Origin: Microbacterium soli | Lineage (GTDB): Bacteria; Actinomycetota; Actinomycetes; Actinomycetales; Microbacteriaceae | Length of the DNA: 64,000 nucleotides | Assembly: GCF_039539005.1 (NCBI RefSeq) | Contig: NZ_BAABCP010000001.1 | Location: forward strand, 2,108,001 to 2,172,000 | Direction: 5' to 3' | Shown here: positions 1 to 6,989 of the stretch, one piece after another | Position numbering within the stretch: position 1 is the first letter of the stretch | How the letters are laid out: every line of letters starts with the position of its first letter | The notes under the pieces: generated by a model | Databases searched by the model: none | What the model was told of the DNA's origin: nothing | Seen by the model: the letters and a program-made list of their open reading frames with translations, nothing else | Program-made: the position numbers and the translations under genes

Positions 1-1
1 C

Positions 2-454
2 TCGCTGCGCGCGGCCTCCGCCGCGGCGTGCGTGGTGACGTACTCACCGGACCAGTTCTTCGACTTCAACCACGAGCTGCTCACCGACCAGCCCGAGATC
101 GACAGCGACGGCCGCAGCGACGAGGACCTCGCGAACCTCGCGGTCGCGGTCGGTGCGGAGAACGTCAAGAAGGTGCGTTCGTGCATCGAGGACCAGGACT
201 TCGTCGGCTGGGCGAAGGACGCCACGGCGCGCGCCCTGGAGGGTCCGCTGCCCGGGTCGAAGGATCTCAAGCTCACGAACGAGGCGCTGATCATCGTCGG
301 CGGCGAGGCGTACGTCGGCGCGCTCGACGATCCTGCGGAGTTCTCGCAGTTCGTGCTCACGACGGCCAGCGACCAGTACTACGGGGCGACGGAGCCGACG
401 CCCACACCGACTCCGCCCGCGACGCCCGTGCCGACGGAGTCGCCGGAATCCTGA
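2..454 (+). CDS. DsbA-family thioredoxin-like protein, C-terminal part
   Basis: The frame is open from base 2, so the N-terminus with any signal peptide and CxxC motif lies outside the window. The visible part reads like the helical insert and C-terminal half of an extracytoplasmic DsbA/thioredoxin_4 protein: an alanine-rich helix, a 'FFDFNHELLTDQP' segment, an 'SCIEDQDFVGWAKDATARA' helix, then a 'LTNEALIIVGGEAY' strand. It ends in a Thr/Pro-rich tail (repeated TPTP), typical of exported actinobacterial proteins. Known members introduce or shuffle disulfides outside the membrane. Family assignment is by pattern recognition; the catalytic motif cannot be checked here. Confidence 0.6.
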   Translation, partial: SLRAASAAACVVTYSPDQFFDFNHELLTDQPEIDSDGRSDEDLANLAVAVGAENVKKVRSCIEDQDFVGWAKDATARALEGPLPGSKDLKLTNEALIIVGGEAYVGALDDPAEFSQFVLTTASDQYYGATEPTPTPTPPATPVPTESPES

Positions 455-484
455 GCCGTGTGCGGCAGGAGCCGCCGCCGTCGC

Positions 485-539
485 TATGCTTGTGACGGTT
501 CGCCGACTTAGCTCAGCTGGTAGAGCACCTGTCTTGTAA
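485..539 (+). other. attL: displaced tRNA-Thr promoter plus 5' half of the tRNA gene
   Basis: Bases 496-539 are identical over 44 nt to 9685-9728. They cover 6 nt upstream of tRNA-Thr and its 5' half up to the end of the anticodon loop (CTTGTAA); beyond that the sequence diverges. A TATGCT hexamer at 485-490 would be the -10 box of the original tRNA promoter. This is the host-side half of the tRNA gene, left behind when the element integrated. It now lacks the 3' half and cannot make a tRNA. Confidence 0.85.
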
Positions 540-641
540 TTCTGTTTGTGCTCGAATCAGGTGTTACTGCGGGGTATCGTGTCTTCCGCTCGCCTTACTC
601 CCGACTGTTCAGGCGCGATCACAGAGGCTCATCCCGAATCG

Positions 642-667
642 TTGAATCTGCGGGGTAAATGCGGGAT
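642..667 (+). repeat. Arm-type integrase site, left copy
   Basis: TTGAAT-N-TGCGGGGT-N3-TGCGGGAT. The same pattern, in the same orientation and with 22 of 26 identical bases, occurs at 9611-9636 near the right end. Paired repeats inside both ends of a tyrosine-recombinase element are typical arm-type sites. Binding by this integrase is inferred. Confidence 0.6.
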
Positions 668-739
668 TTTGCGGACTCATGATCTCGGCAACCTCTTCAT
701 CGGTGAATGGGCGAGACTCACCGAATGGATGCGGCTCAG

Positions 740-757
740 GTGAGTCAAATGACTCAC
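740..757. repeat. Perfect palindrome GTGAGTC-AAAT-GACTCAC
   Basis: Seven-base arms around a 4-nt centre. The half-site GACTCAC recurs at 782-788. It could be an excisionase or regulator site in the left arm, but no binding protein can be named. Confidence 0.5.
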
Positions 758-943
758 GTACATCTCGGTCAACAGTCTTCTGACTCACGCCGACGATGGG
801 GCGATTGCGGAGTGCTTGTCGACACAACGGGCCGGGACGTCCTCTGTGCGGCCTTGTAGAGCCGTACGACGCGACAGAAAAGAGCATCAGTTTTCGCAAA
901 ATCGGCCTCGTGCTGTGTCCGTTCGGAACGCTATGTTGACTCC

Positions 944-1489
944 GTGGCCGGAATCGACATCCCGACGTTGCTCACTAGCGTCGGTGGGAGCTTGATCGTC
1001 TCCTATATCGGCGTCCGTTACTTCACCGGGGCGAAGATCCAAGCCGAACGATCGGATGCCGCGCGCCGGGGGCTGCGCGCCGTCGTTGGTCCGTGGCTCA
1101 AGTCCGCGTCGTCGTACGTGCAGCGACGGAAGCGCACGCCCGCGCGCGAGCTTGGCGTAGCTCATACGCAGGACGCTGTAGACGCATTGACTGTGTTGCG
1201 TTTGGCGGAGGACCTGCCGATCTGGCGTCGCGCCTTTGTCCGCCGTCGCTGCCGACGAGTGTTCGGGAAAGAGTGGGTTGATATCGCTGACAGAGAGCTG
1301 CTGTCTGCGGGCGAGGCACCTGAGAGCAGCTGGCAGATCACAGGCAGTGCCCTGTTTGCGAACTTCGACGGCGATAAACCGCCCGTGACGTTCACAGACG
1401 GGTTGATGCACCGTGCTTATGCGACGACCGATCAGCAGGTTGCGAAGAAGCTTGTCCGCGAACTCCGAAAACTTCGAGAGGCGTACTAA
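944..1489 (+). CDS. Membrane-anchored hypothetical protein, cargo candidate
   Basis: A 181-aa protein with GTG start. TATGTT (932-937) lies exactly 6 nt upstream of the GTG, so the mRNA is probably leaderless. Residues about 6-27 (IPTLLTSVGGSLIVSYIGVRYF) form one membrane segment, followed by a basic, helix-rich cytoplasmic part with a long run of Arg/Lys around residues 90-110. I do not recognise the family. It is the only gene between attL and the terminator of the main operon, it reads opposite to that operon, and it has its own promoter. That position often holds accessory genes such as immunity or defence in satellites. The function is unknown. Confidence 0.65.
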   Translation: MAGIDIPTLLTSVGGSLIVSYIGVRYFTGAKIQAERSDAARRGLRAVVGPWLKSASSYVQRRKRTPARELGVAHTQDAVDALTVLRLAEDLPIWRRAFVRRRCRRVFGKEWVDIADRELLSAGEAPESSWQITGSALFANFDGDKPPVTFTDGLMHRAYATTDQQVAKKLVRELRKLREAY

Positions 1490-1508
1490 CATCATCGCAG
1501 CGAAGTGC

Positions 1509-1550
1509 AAAAAAGGCGGGGCCAGTAGTCCGAAGACCACCAGCCCCGCC
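1509..1550 (-). terminator. Intrinsic terminator of the leftward operon
   Basis: On the minus strand a GGCGGGGC...GCCCCGCC hairpin (1515-1550, imperfect inner stem) is followed by six T (1509-1514). It lies about 12 bp after the last gene of the operon. Confidence 0.8.
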
Positions 1551-1561
1551 ATGCTTCTGGA

Positions 1562-1780
1562 TCATGCCGCCCCTGTCTGCGCCCAGCCGCCGTCAGCATC
1601 GACCCGGTACATGAAACGGCGATCGAACTCGTGCCAGTGCTCACGCGGCACGTATCGGAGAATGGTGCCGCCCCAGATCTCGAAATCGGGTCCGTTGCGC
1701 CAGTGCCAGTCCGGTAGAACATCGCGGAGATCCAACCGTGCCGGCTCCACCTCGACTGATGACTCCAATCGCCTAGCCAT
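1562..1780 (-). CDS. Small hypothetical protein of the element
   Basis: A 72-aa protein. I place the start at 1780, where the stop of the upstream gene and this ATG overlap (TGATG), suggesting translational coupling. The protein is rich in Trp and acidic/basic residues (DWHWRNGPDFEIW; HEFDRRFMYRVDADGGW) with no membrane segment. The family is not recognised. It is the last gene of the leftward operon, just before the intrinsic terminator. Confidence 0.6.
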   Translation of the reverse strand: MARRLESSVEVEPARLDLRDVLPDWHWRNGPDFEIWGGTILRYVPREHWHEFDRRFMYRVDADGGWAQTGAA

Positions 1781-2124
1781 CACGCCTCCCTTCCCCAACG
1801 GCGCATCGCCGCCCGCTGATGACGAACACTCTTACTGGAAGATTCGCCATCGACATCCGGCAGGCGGATCGCCTCAGCCGTCCGAGACATCGCCGCGTAC
1901 TGCAACCGCAGCTCAGCAACCAGTGGGTTCACCTTCGGCTCGCCCTTTGCCGTCTTCGTCAGATAATCGGCACCAGCGAGCGCGACCTCCAGCTGCTCGA
2001 TGTGCTTCGCCTGACGCTCGAGGATGCCGAGCAGAACAGTCTCACGTTCATCCCACGCCCAGCCCTCGGGCAGTGCCTTCTGGATCGTCCCAGCCGGGTC
2101 GAACCTCTCCATGTTCCTAGCCAT
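1780..2124 (-). CDS. Possible terminase-small-subunit-like protein
   Basis: 114 aa. After the N-terminal motif EGWAWDERETVLLGILERQ there is a helix (AKHIEQLEVAL), a hinge GEPKVNPLVAELR and a helix ending AIRLPD. This resembles the C-terminal half of P27-like phage terminase small subunits, where a G-x-P-x-x-NPL turn precedes a helix ending in L-P. In satellites a private small subunit redirects helper-phage packaging. It overlaps the prim-pol gene upstream by 8 bp and the next gene by 1 bp. The similarity is at motif level only; the alternative is a small phage protein of unknown role. Confidence 0.5.
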   Translation of the reverse strand: MARNMERFDPAGTIQKALPEGWAWDERETVLLGILERQAKHIEQLEVALAGADYLTKTAKGEPKVNPLVAELRLQYAAMSRTAEAIRLPDVDGESSSKSVRHQRAAMRRWGREA

Positions 2125-2722
2125 GATTCCCCAATCTGCGGCCCGTGACCGTGACGTATCGGCCCTTCGAATACCGCTCCACCTTGAGCCCGTTCTCGAG
2201 CCGCCTGGACCCCTTTCCAGCCGCCCCGTGATGCCAGATGTGCACCCCGTTACCGGACGGTGAGATCTCGACCATGAACACGCCCTCGGTCGCGTCGATC
2301 AGATCCCACACTCGATCGTCAACCGCGCCATCAGTGATGCAGTCGTCGACATCGATGCACGCGATGCCGTCACCGTTCAGCACGAACCCAACACCGACAC
2401 CAGCAGCGGATGCCTTCGCGTTCTCGTACGTGGTCCACGTGCTCGCATCGTTCGCCTTCGCCGGATCGCCGTCGACCGTGAGCGGCACCTTCGCCGCGCT
2501 CCATCGCACCCAGCGTGCGCGTGAGGTCAGCTCGCCCGGCAGCAGGTTGCGGTGAGCAGCGACCCGGCACCGCGGCGAGCAGAACCGGCCCTTCGCAGAC
2601 TTCGGCACAAACGATGAACCGCACCATTCGCAGCGACGAGACAGAGCGCGCCGGCGCAACTCGACCGCGACGTCGGCGGCGAGCTTCTGCAGCTCAGCAG
2701 TGCTCATGCTCTCGATCCTCAT
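2117..2722 (-). CDS. Bifunctional primase/polymerase (prim-pol) domain protein
   Basis: 201 aa. Residues about 30-58 hold a CxxC...CxxxC zinc-knuckle-like motif (CEWCGSSF, FCSPRCR). The rest is a compact prim-pol core: an acidic motif CIDVDDC, the motif VEISPSGNGVHIWHHG and a C-terminal VERYSKGRYVTVTGRRL strand. Known relatives are replication primases of actinophages and integrative plasmids that start DNA synthesis at the element origin. No helicase domain is fused; the RecA-like ATPase at 4485-5804 could be the partner. It begins after a repeat-rich gap (2723-2972). Confidence 0.8.
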   Translation of the reverse strand: MRIESMSTAELQKLAADVAVELRRRALSRRCEWCGSSFVPKSAKGRFCSPRCRVAAHRNLLPGELTSRARWVRWSAAKVPLTVDGDPAKANDASTWTTYENAKASAAGVGVGFVLNGDGIACIDVDDCITDGAVDDRVWDLIDATEGVFMVEISPSGNGVHIWHHGAAGKGSRRLENGLKVERYSKGRYVTVTGRRLGNHG

Positions 2723-2767
2723 GCAACGATTCTATCAGGTAAAGCGTTACGGCACATGACTAGGAAA

Positions 2768-2839
2768 GCCGTTCTCAGCGCCTCAGATGCCGTTCTCGAC
2801 CGGCTGGCCGAAAGTGATATCTAAGTGGCTGAGAACGGC
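2768..2839. repeat. Iteron-like repeats GCCGTTCTC
   Basis: GCCGTTCTC occurs at 2768-2776 and 2789-2797, 21 bp apart (two helical turns), and inverted as GAGAACGGC at 2831-2839. They lie in the only sizeable non-coding gap of the operon, just upstream of the prim-pol gene. This suits a replication origin or an operator; no binding protein is known. Confidence 0.55.
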
Positions 2840-2921
2840 TCCTGCGGCCTCTCAGGGCGGGGTAACGCGAAGGTCCATCGCAATGCACGCGGGATCTTCT
2901 ACAGCACCTCCCCGCGCTACT

Positions 2922-2952
2922 GAGGGGGCGGGACGGGGTGCCCCACCCCCTC
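2922..2952. terminator. GC-rich hairpin after the 259-aa gene
   Basis: GAGGGGG (2922-2928) pairs with CCCCCTC (2946-2952), with an inner GGGG/CCCC stem at 2935-2944. It lies about 20 bp past the stop of the minus-strand gene 2973-3752. There is no T-tract, so it may attenuate transcription or be part of the origin. Confidence 0.4.
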
Positions 2953-2972
2953 CGTTGTGGGGTTGCGGCGGG

Positions 2973-3752
2973 TTAGGCGGGCACGGTGCGTCGGTATCCG
3001 CCATCGCTGATGAAAGCTGCTTGACGGAATCGTGCGTATCTGGCTTTCACTTCGGCGGGGGTTGTTGCGATGGTGATGTTCCAGTTGTGTCGTGCGGCTG
3101 TGAGCAGCTGCATGTAGAACGTGTTTTCGCGGCTGACTTGCACGGCCTGTGTGATGAGTGCCAGTTCGTGTTCGGTGTGATCGTCAGCGAGTTTCAGGTT
3201 GCCGTCGATTCGTGCTTCAGGCAGGTCGTGTGGCGGGTTGACGATGACGAACAGGCGGGGGGTGTGCCGGTCGATGTCGGGGAGCCCCGCGATCTGTTCG
3301 AGGGTGTCCGCGATGGTGTGCGCCCGGGTGTAGTCGTCGGGTGCGCCGTGTTTGATCGCGGTGCCCGGGTCGGTGAGCACGTCGAGTCGGAGTTTGTTGA
3401 ACTCGCGGCCGAGTTTGGTGACGTGTTTGTCGAGGAGGGTGAGCGCTGTTTCGATCATGTTCTTTTCGGCGCGTTCGTGGCGGCGTGACAGTGCGAGGTA
3501 CGCGGCTTCGTGGATCGCGTCGTTCGCGGTGGCGGATAGGACGGCGGATTGTGCTGCGTCCCACGCCTGCGGGAACTCGTCCGGGGTGCCGCTGACGGCC
3601 TTCACTGCGAGGGACCGGGCGTGATCCAGGTCCTCTTGCTTGCGGACGCGCAACAGTTTCGACAGAGTGGCGAGATCTTCGGCGGGTTGCATGGCGGTGG
3701 ACAGGTCCACCCCGGTCAGGTCCGCGATCTCCTCGATGGTTGTGATGCTCAT
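2973..3752 (-). CDS. Hypothetical protein of the element, 259 aa
   Basis: The start at 3752 is supported by a GAGGACC ribosome site; a longer frame exists but adds Arg-rich sequence. It is a soluble, mostly helical protein with a charged N-terminal half (helices around AEDLATLSKLLRVRKQEDLDHA and LDKHVTKLGREFNKLRLDV) and a C-terminal part with HTPRLFVIVNPP. No catalytic motif or family is recognised. The position between small unknown genes and the origin-like gap is compatible with a replication or partition accessory role, but nothing in the sequence shows it. Confidence 0.65.
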   Translation of the reverse strand: MSITTIEEIADLTGVDLSTAMQPAEDLATLSKLLRVRKQEDLDHARSLAVKAVSGTPDEFPQAWDAAQSAVLSATANDAIHEAAYLALSRRHERAEKNMIETALTLLDKHVTKLGREFNKLRLDVLTDPGTAIKHGAPDDYTRAHTIADTLEQIAGLPDIDRHTPRLFVIVNPPHDLPEARIDGNLKLADDHTEHELALITQAVQVSRENTFYMQLLTAARHNWNITIATTPAEVKARYARFRQAAFISDGGYRRTVPA

Positions 3753-3763
3753 GGTTGGTCCTC

Positions 3764-3922
3764 TCAGATGTGGATCGCCGCGGCGATCTCGGTAGCGGTG
3801 GGTTCTTCCCACTTCTTCTCGACCGCGTACTTGTGCAACGCGGTTTGTAGTGCGGTGTCGCCTTCTTCGGCTGCGTGTTGTGCGAGCAGGTCGTGTGCTG
3901 CCCGGAGTCGGTTGTCGGTCAT
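3764..3922 (-). CDS. Small acidic hypothetical protein, 52 aa
   Basis: The ATG at 3922 is preceded by a strong AAGGAG at good spacing. The protein (MTDNRLRAAHDLLAQHAAEE...) is a single helical, acidic domain ending EIAAAIHI. It lies 11 bp before the next gene of the operon. The family is unknown. Confidence 0.6.
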   Translation of the reverse strand: MTDNRLRAAHDLLAQHAAEEGDTALQTALHKYAVEKKWEEPTATEIAAAIHI

Positions 3923-3933
3923 GGTGTTTCTCC

Positions 3934-4170
3934 TTATCGGGTGATTCGCACGATGATGGTGCGCTGAGCTCCTGCGCGGACGCTCACGGCCCAGCCTTCG
4001 GTGATGAGGAATGCGACGTCTCTTAGGGCAGTGGAGTTCATCCACTTGGTGTTGATTTCCCAGTGCGGGCGTCCCTCGATTTCGAAACTGCGGCCGGGGT
4101 GTCGCGTCCATTCGCCGGGTGCAACCCCGAGCCGGCGCAACGTCTCCATCGGTGTTTCAGTCGTGGCCAT
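3934..4170 (-). CDS. Small hypothetical protein, 78 aa
   Basis: The ATG at 4170 directly follows the stop of the upstream small gene (TGACATGG). The protein begins MATTETPMETLRRLGVAPGEW and carries alternating strands (SFEIEGRPHWEINTKW, GWAVSVRAGAQRTIIVRITR), suggesting a small beta-rich fold. It has no recognised family. The longer upstream frame is rejected because it would run through the neighbouring gene. Confidence 0.6.
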   Translation of the reverse strand: MATTETPMETLRRLGVAPGEWTRHPGRSFEIEGRPHWEINTKWMNSTALRDVAFLITEGWAVSVRAGAQRTIIVRITR

Positions 4171-4171
4171 G

Positions 4172-4342
4172 TCAGTTATCCGTTTCTGCCGCGTGCGCGG
4201 CGGTTGTCCAGTCGTGAGCGGGCAGGCGATGACCTGACGCTTCGAGCTGGCTGTAGTAGTGGTGCAGCTCGCGGGCGAATGCGACGGGGTCATCCCATGC
4301 CTCGGACATGGCAGTCAGATTGGACGGGGCTGGTGCGGTCAT
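4172..4342 (-). CDS. Small hypothetical protein, 56 aa
   Basis: The ATG at 4342 overlaps the stop of the upstream gene by 4 bp (ATGA), the same coupling seen along this operon. The sequence contains MSEAWDDPVAFARELHHYY and ends HAAETDN. It is rich in aromatic and acidic residues, soluble and of unknown family. The tight fit between two neighbours, without frame conflict, argues that it is real. Confidence 0.55.
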   Translation of the reverse strand: MTAPAPSNLTAMSEAWDDPVAFARELHHYYSQLEASGHRLPAHDWTTAAHAAETDN

Positions 4343-4488
4343 GACCGGGTCTCCTGTTCTGCCAGCCAGGGGCAGGTGTCGTCGTGGAGGACTGCTGCGG
4401 TGTAGACGTTGGGTGCGATCTCGATGAGCCGCGTCTCGCTGTTGCAGTCGGGGCAGGAGACGGATGCCTCGAACTGGGTGGTCTTCAC
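4339..4488 (-). CDS. Small zinc-ribbon-like protein, 49 aa
   Basis: The GTG start at 4488 overlaps the stop of the ATPase gene (GTGA), and its own stop overlaps the next start (ATGA). It contains CPDC near residue 12 and a second cysteine in DDTCPWL, enough for a partial zinc-binding site or a small adaptor. The function is unknown. Confidence 0.6.
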   Translation of the reverse strand: MKTTQFEASVSCPDCNSETRLIEIAPNVYTAAVLHDDTCPWLAEQETRS

Positions 4489-5804
4489 AGCAGCACCTGC
4501 GCGTCGGCGCGGTGGTTGGCGTGTGCGGTGTCGGTGATGTCGCAGTAGCCCGGGATGGTCATGCCGACCGGTTGCCCGCACACCGGGCATAACATGTCGG
4601 CGCGAGCGACGATCTCGGGGCGGTGGTCAAGGTACGACACTGGCGCGGCCTCCTTGTCGTCGGGCTCAGCGGGTGTCAAAGGTGGCGTGAAGGTGGCAAA
4701 GGTGGCAGGGCTTGAGAACGTGCCACCTTCGCCACCTTTGGTGCCACCTTCATCTGACACGGCCCATACCCATCCGGCTCCGCGTCCGCCTGACTTCTGC
4801 GAGACAACACGCGGGTTACGGCACCGACGCCGTGCATCCTTGATCTCCTGTTCACTGAATCCGGCTGACCGTCCAGCCTTGATCACGTCTCCGGCTGGTG
4901 CTTCGTAGGCGTCTCGCTCACCGAGGTAATCGAGGATGAACGCCTGGGCCGCGTTGCGGTCGTCGACACTCTCGGCGTCGCCACTTACTCCCCGGTTGAT
5001 GATGTCGTTGACGCTGACATCGGTGTCCCCGAGGTACTGCACGACGCCAACGTCAGTGGCGGCTCCATCGTCGGTGTATACGGGCATGCTGGTCAGGTTG
5101 AATGCGAACGATGCGCCTCGCTCCTGGGAATAGTTCGACTTGTCCACGGTGACGATCCGCTGCCCGCTCTCCTCGTCGGTGGCGAACAACAGCACCGACC
5201 GCACCGCGTCACGGAACCCGTGCGAGCCTGAGAGCTTGTCCGAGGCGTTACCGGCGCCCTTGTTGAAGTGCATGATCCCGATCACCGCGAGATCCAGTTC
5301 TTGGGCGAGTTGGGTGAGCGGGTCGAGCGCACGACGCACGTCCGTCACCTTGTGCAGGTCGCCGCTGATCGTGGACGTGATCGGGTCGACGATGATCATC
5401 CGCGCCCCGGTCTGCTCCACGGCATCTCGGATCAGCTGCAGGTCGATCGGGAACGCGGGCACCGTCTCCGAGGTGATCTCGTCCACGGTCATCCGCACCT
5501 TCACCTGATAGACGTGGTCCAGGTCGGCTCCGGCACCCATCAGGCGGGGGTTCATCACCGTCGACCAGTCGTCCTCGTGGCTGATGATCAGCACCGGGTA
5601 GCGGGTGCCGTGCAAGTCGCCGTCGAGCTCACCTTTGTTGATGAGCGCCGCGAGGTACAGCGCGAACGTCGACTTTCCTTCCCCACCTCGGCCGGCGAAG
5701 ATCGTCGTCGTGCCGAGCGGGATACGGCCCGACCACAGCCATGCTTGGCGGCGGGTCGGGATCTGGCTCGCGGGGGTGAGTAGCAAGTCACGTTGATCAG
5801 GCAT
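4485..5804 (-). CDS. RecA-fold replication ATPase (RepA/AAA_25-like)
   Basis: 439 aa. Walker A GRGGEGKST lies near residue 40, a Walker B-like strand ARMIIVDPITS near residue 135, and GIMHFNKGAGNASDKLSGS, typical of RepA/DnaB-type RecA folds, near residue 178. The C-terminal part has a winged-helix-like stretch (FSEQEIKDARRR), a Pro/Thr-rich linker encoded by symmetrical GGTGGC repeats, and a terminal CPVCGQP zinc motif. In related integrative plasmids and satellites this enzyme is the replicative helicase or loader acting with a prim-pol. It starts 1 bp into the stop of its upstream neighbour. Confidence 0.8.
   Translation of the reverse strand: MPDQRDLLLTPASQIPTRRQAWLWSGRIPLGTTTIFAGRGGEGKSTFALYLAALINKGELDGDLHGTRYPVLIISHEDDWSTVMNPRLMGAGADLDHVYQVKVRMTVDEITSETVPAFPIDLQLIRDAVEQTGARMIIVDPITSTISGDLHKVTDVRRALDPLTQLAQELDLAVIGIMHFNKGAGNASDKLSGSHGFRDAVRSVLLFATDEESGQRIVTVDKSNYSQERGASFAFNLTSMPVYTDDGAATDVGVVQYLGDTDVSVNDIINRGVSGDAESVDDRNAAQAFILDYLGERDAYEAPAGDVIKAGRSAGFSEQEIKDARRRCRNPRVVSQKSGGRGAGWVWAVSDEGGTKGGEGGTFSSPATFATFTPPLTPAEPDDKEAAPVSYLDHRPEIVARADMLCPVCGQPVGMTIPGYCDITDTAHANHRADAQVLL
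4681..4748. repeat. Symmetrical GGTGGC / GCCACC array inside the ATPase gene
   Basis: GGTGGC occurs at 4681, 4692 and 4701, mirrored by GCCACC at 4722, 4731 and 4743 around an axis near 4714. The inner arms (16 nt, 4692-4707 with 4721-4736) pair with one mismatch. The array encodes the Pro/Thr linker of the ATPase. It could be a hairpin, an intragenic origin or a protein-binding array. Confidence 0.65.
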
Positions 5805-6226
5805 CAGGCGACCTTCCTTCCATGTTCAGTTGGGTGCAGCATGATCGGCTGCCGAATGTTGTCGAGGCTGTTGAGGTAGATATGCCATGCCTCATCGAGG
5901 ACGTCGTCGACGTCGGGTCGGTTGGCAAGCCGAGCGGCCTCGTCGAGCCGGTCCAGCAGGTAGTCGCGGCGCTCGGTCTGCGGCATCGCCAGCAGCCACA
6001 ACCTGTCCGCTTCTACGCGCAGCCGGTGCACGTCCTCGTCGCGGGAGGAGCGGCCCTGCTCGTAGGCGACGGTCCAGAATGTGAAGAGGGCGTCCGGGAT
6101 CTCCACCAGGTGGATTGATCCGTCAGCCAAGCCCCACGCCCAGGAGGTGATCGTCTCCGACGCCTCAGGAGTGATCCTGTAATGGCGAAGGGCCACACCC
6201 GTAGGTGCGACCCTCCCCGCCTTCAC
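5804..6226 (-). CDS. Hypothetical protein of the element, 140 aa
   Basis: The GTG start at 6226 overlaps the upstream stop (GTGA). It is helical and charged, with WAWGLADGSIHLVEIPDALFTFW followed by a long helix EADRLWLLAMPQTERRDYLLDRLDEAARL. There are no membrane segments and no known motif. It immediately precedes the RepA-like ATPase and is coupled to it, so a replication accessory role is possible but unproven. Confidence 0.6.
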   Translation of the reverse strand: MKAGRVAPTGVALRHYRITPEASETITSWAWGLADGSIHLVEIPDALFTFWTVAYEQGRSSRDEDVHRLRVEADRLWLLAMPQTERRDYLLDRLDEAARLANRPDVDDVLDEAWHIYLNSLDNIRQPIMLHPTEHGRKVA

Positions 6227-6732
6227 AGCGTGACCTCGACGGCCTGGTCGGTTCCATCCGGGCGCAGAACCCACTCCGCCTCATTCCGCGCACTGTGGAA
6301 CTTGGCGAGCACATCGACGGGATCGGGATTGTCGAGCCGCAGGAGCTTCGACGGGAACCCGAAGTAGTCGACGTTGCGACGATAGAACCACTCCGCCTGC
6401 TCGTAATCCTCTGTCCACGACAGGCCGTAGGCATAGGGGTCTGCTGCCGACCTGTAGAGCGGAGGCACGGACTTCGGGTGCGGTGCGACTCGCCCGTTCT
6501 CAATGAACCCGGCCTCGTTGAAGAACTCGATCCAGCAGTCAGCGTCGACAAGACGCTGCGGGAATTCGCTCGCCGTCCAGGCGTCCTCGATCGCTTCAGC
6601 GAGCAGGTCGATATCGTCACCGAAACCGCCCGAGTAGAACAGGTCGAAGACAACGGCGGGCATGTCGTTGCGCGCGGGGACCATCTGGAACATGCTGCGC
6701 AGCTTTGCTTCCCAACGCCCCATCTCGCTCAC
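6223..6732 (-). CDS. Hypothetical protein of the element, 169 aa
   Basis: It overlaps its upstream neighbour by 4 bp. The protein begins MSEMGRWEAKLRSMFQMVP and is rich in acidic and aromatic residues (WTEDYEQAEWFYRRNVDYFGF), soluble, without a recognised domain. The aromatic pattern suggests a compact alpha/beta fold. There is no evidence for a specific function. Confidence 0.6.
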   Translation of the reverse strand: MSEMGRWEAKLRSMFQMVPARNDMPAVVFDLFYSGGFGDDIDLLAEAIEDAWTASEFPQRLVDADCWIEFFNEAGFIENGRVAPHPKSVPPLYRSAADPYAYGLSWTEDYEQAEWFYRRNVDYFGFPSKLLRLDNPDPVDVLAKFHSARNEAEWVLRPDGTDQAVEVTL

Positions 6733-6989
6733 AGTCCGTCCACCTCCCTCAGGCCGTCGTCGATGTCCGACGCTCGCCGTAGGATTCGTGGCGGCTCAGG
6801 GAGCAGCTCAGCGAGCTCCACGAGTCGCACAGCGACCGCTCGGGCGAGGTGCTTGTCGAAGGAGATCTCGACGACGCCTGAGTCGCCGACAATGCCGACG
6901 AGTTCCGGCCTGCTCGTATCGACGTTCTTCATCGCCACGACGATGTCTGCTGCTGACTCCGTGTTCCACTGCTCCTCGGTGATGGTCAC
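6729..6989 (-). CDS. Small hypothetical protein, 86 aa
   Basis: ATGA overlaps at both ends tie it to its neighbours. The sequence starts MTITEEQWNTESAADIVVAMKNVDT and continues with a strand (GVVEISFDKHLARAVAVRL) and a helix (ELAELLPEPPRILRRA). The family is unknown. It is probably co-translated with the zinc-finger protein upstream. Confidence 0.6.
   Translation of the reverse strand: MTITEEQWNTESAADIVVAMKNVDTSRPELVGIVGDSGVVEISFDKHLARAVAVRLVELAELLPEPPRILRRASDIDDGLREVDGL

Larger units (their letters stand above)
540..943. other. Left arm of the element, non-coding
   Basis: About 400 bp without a convincing gene. It holds TGCGGGGT-type motifs at 568-575 and in the 642-667 arm site, a palindrome at 740-757, and further GACTCA copies near 674, 714 and 782. 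The layout suits integrase and excisionase binding. Confidence 0.6.
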
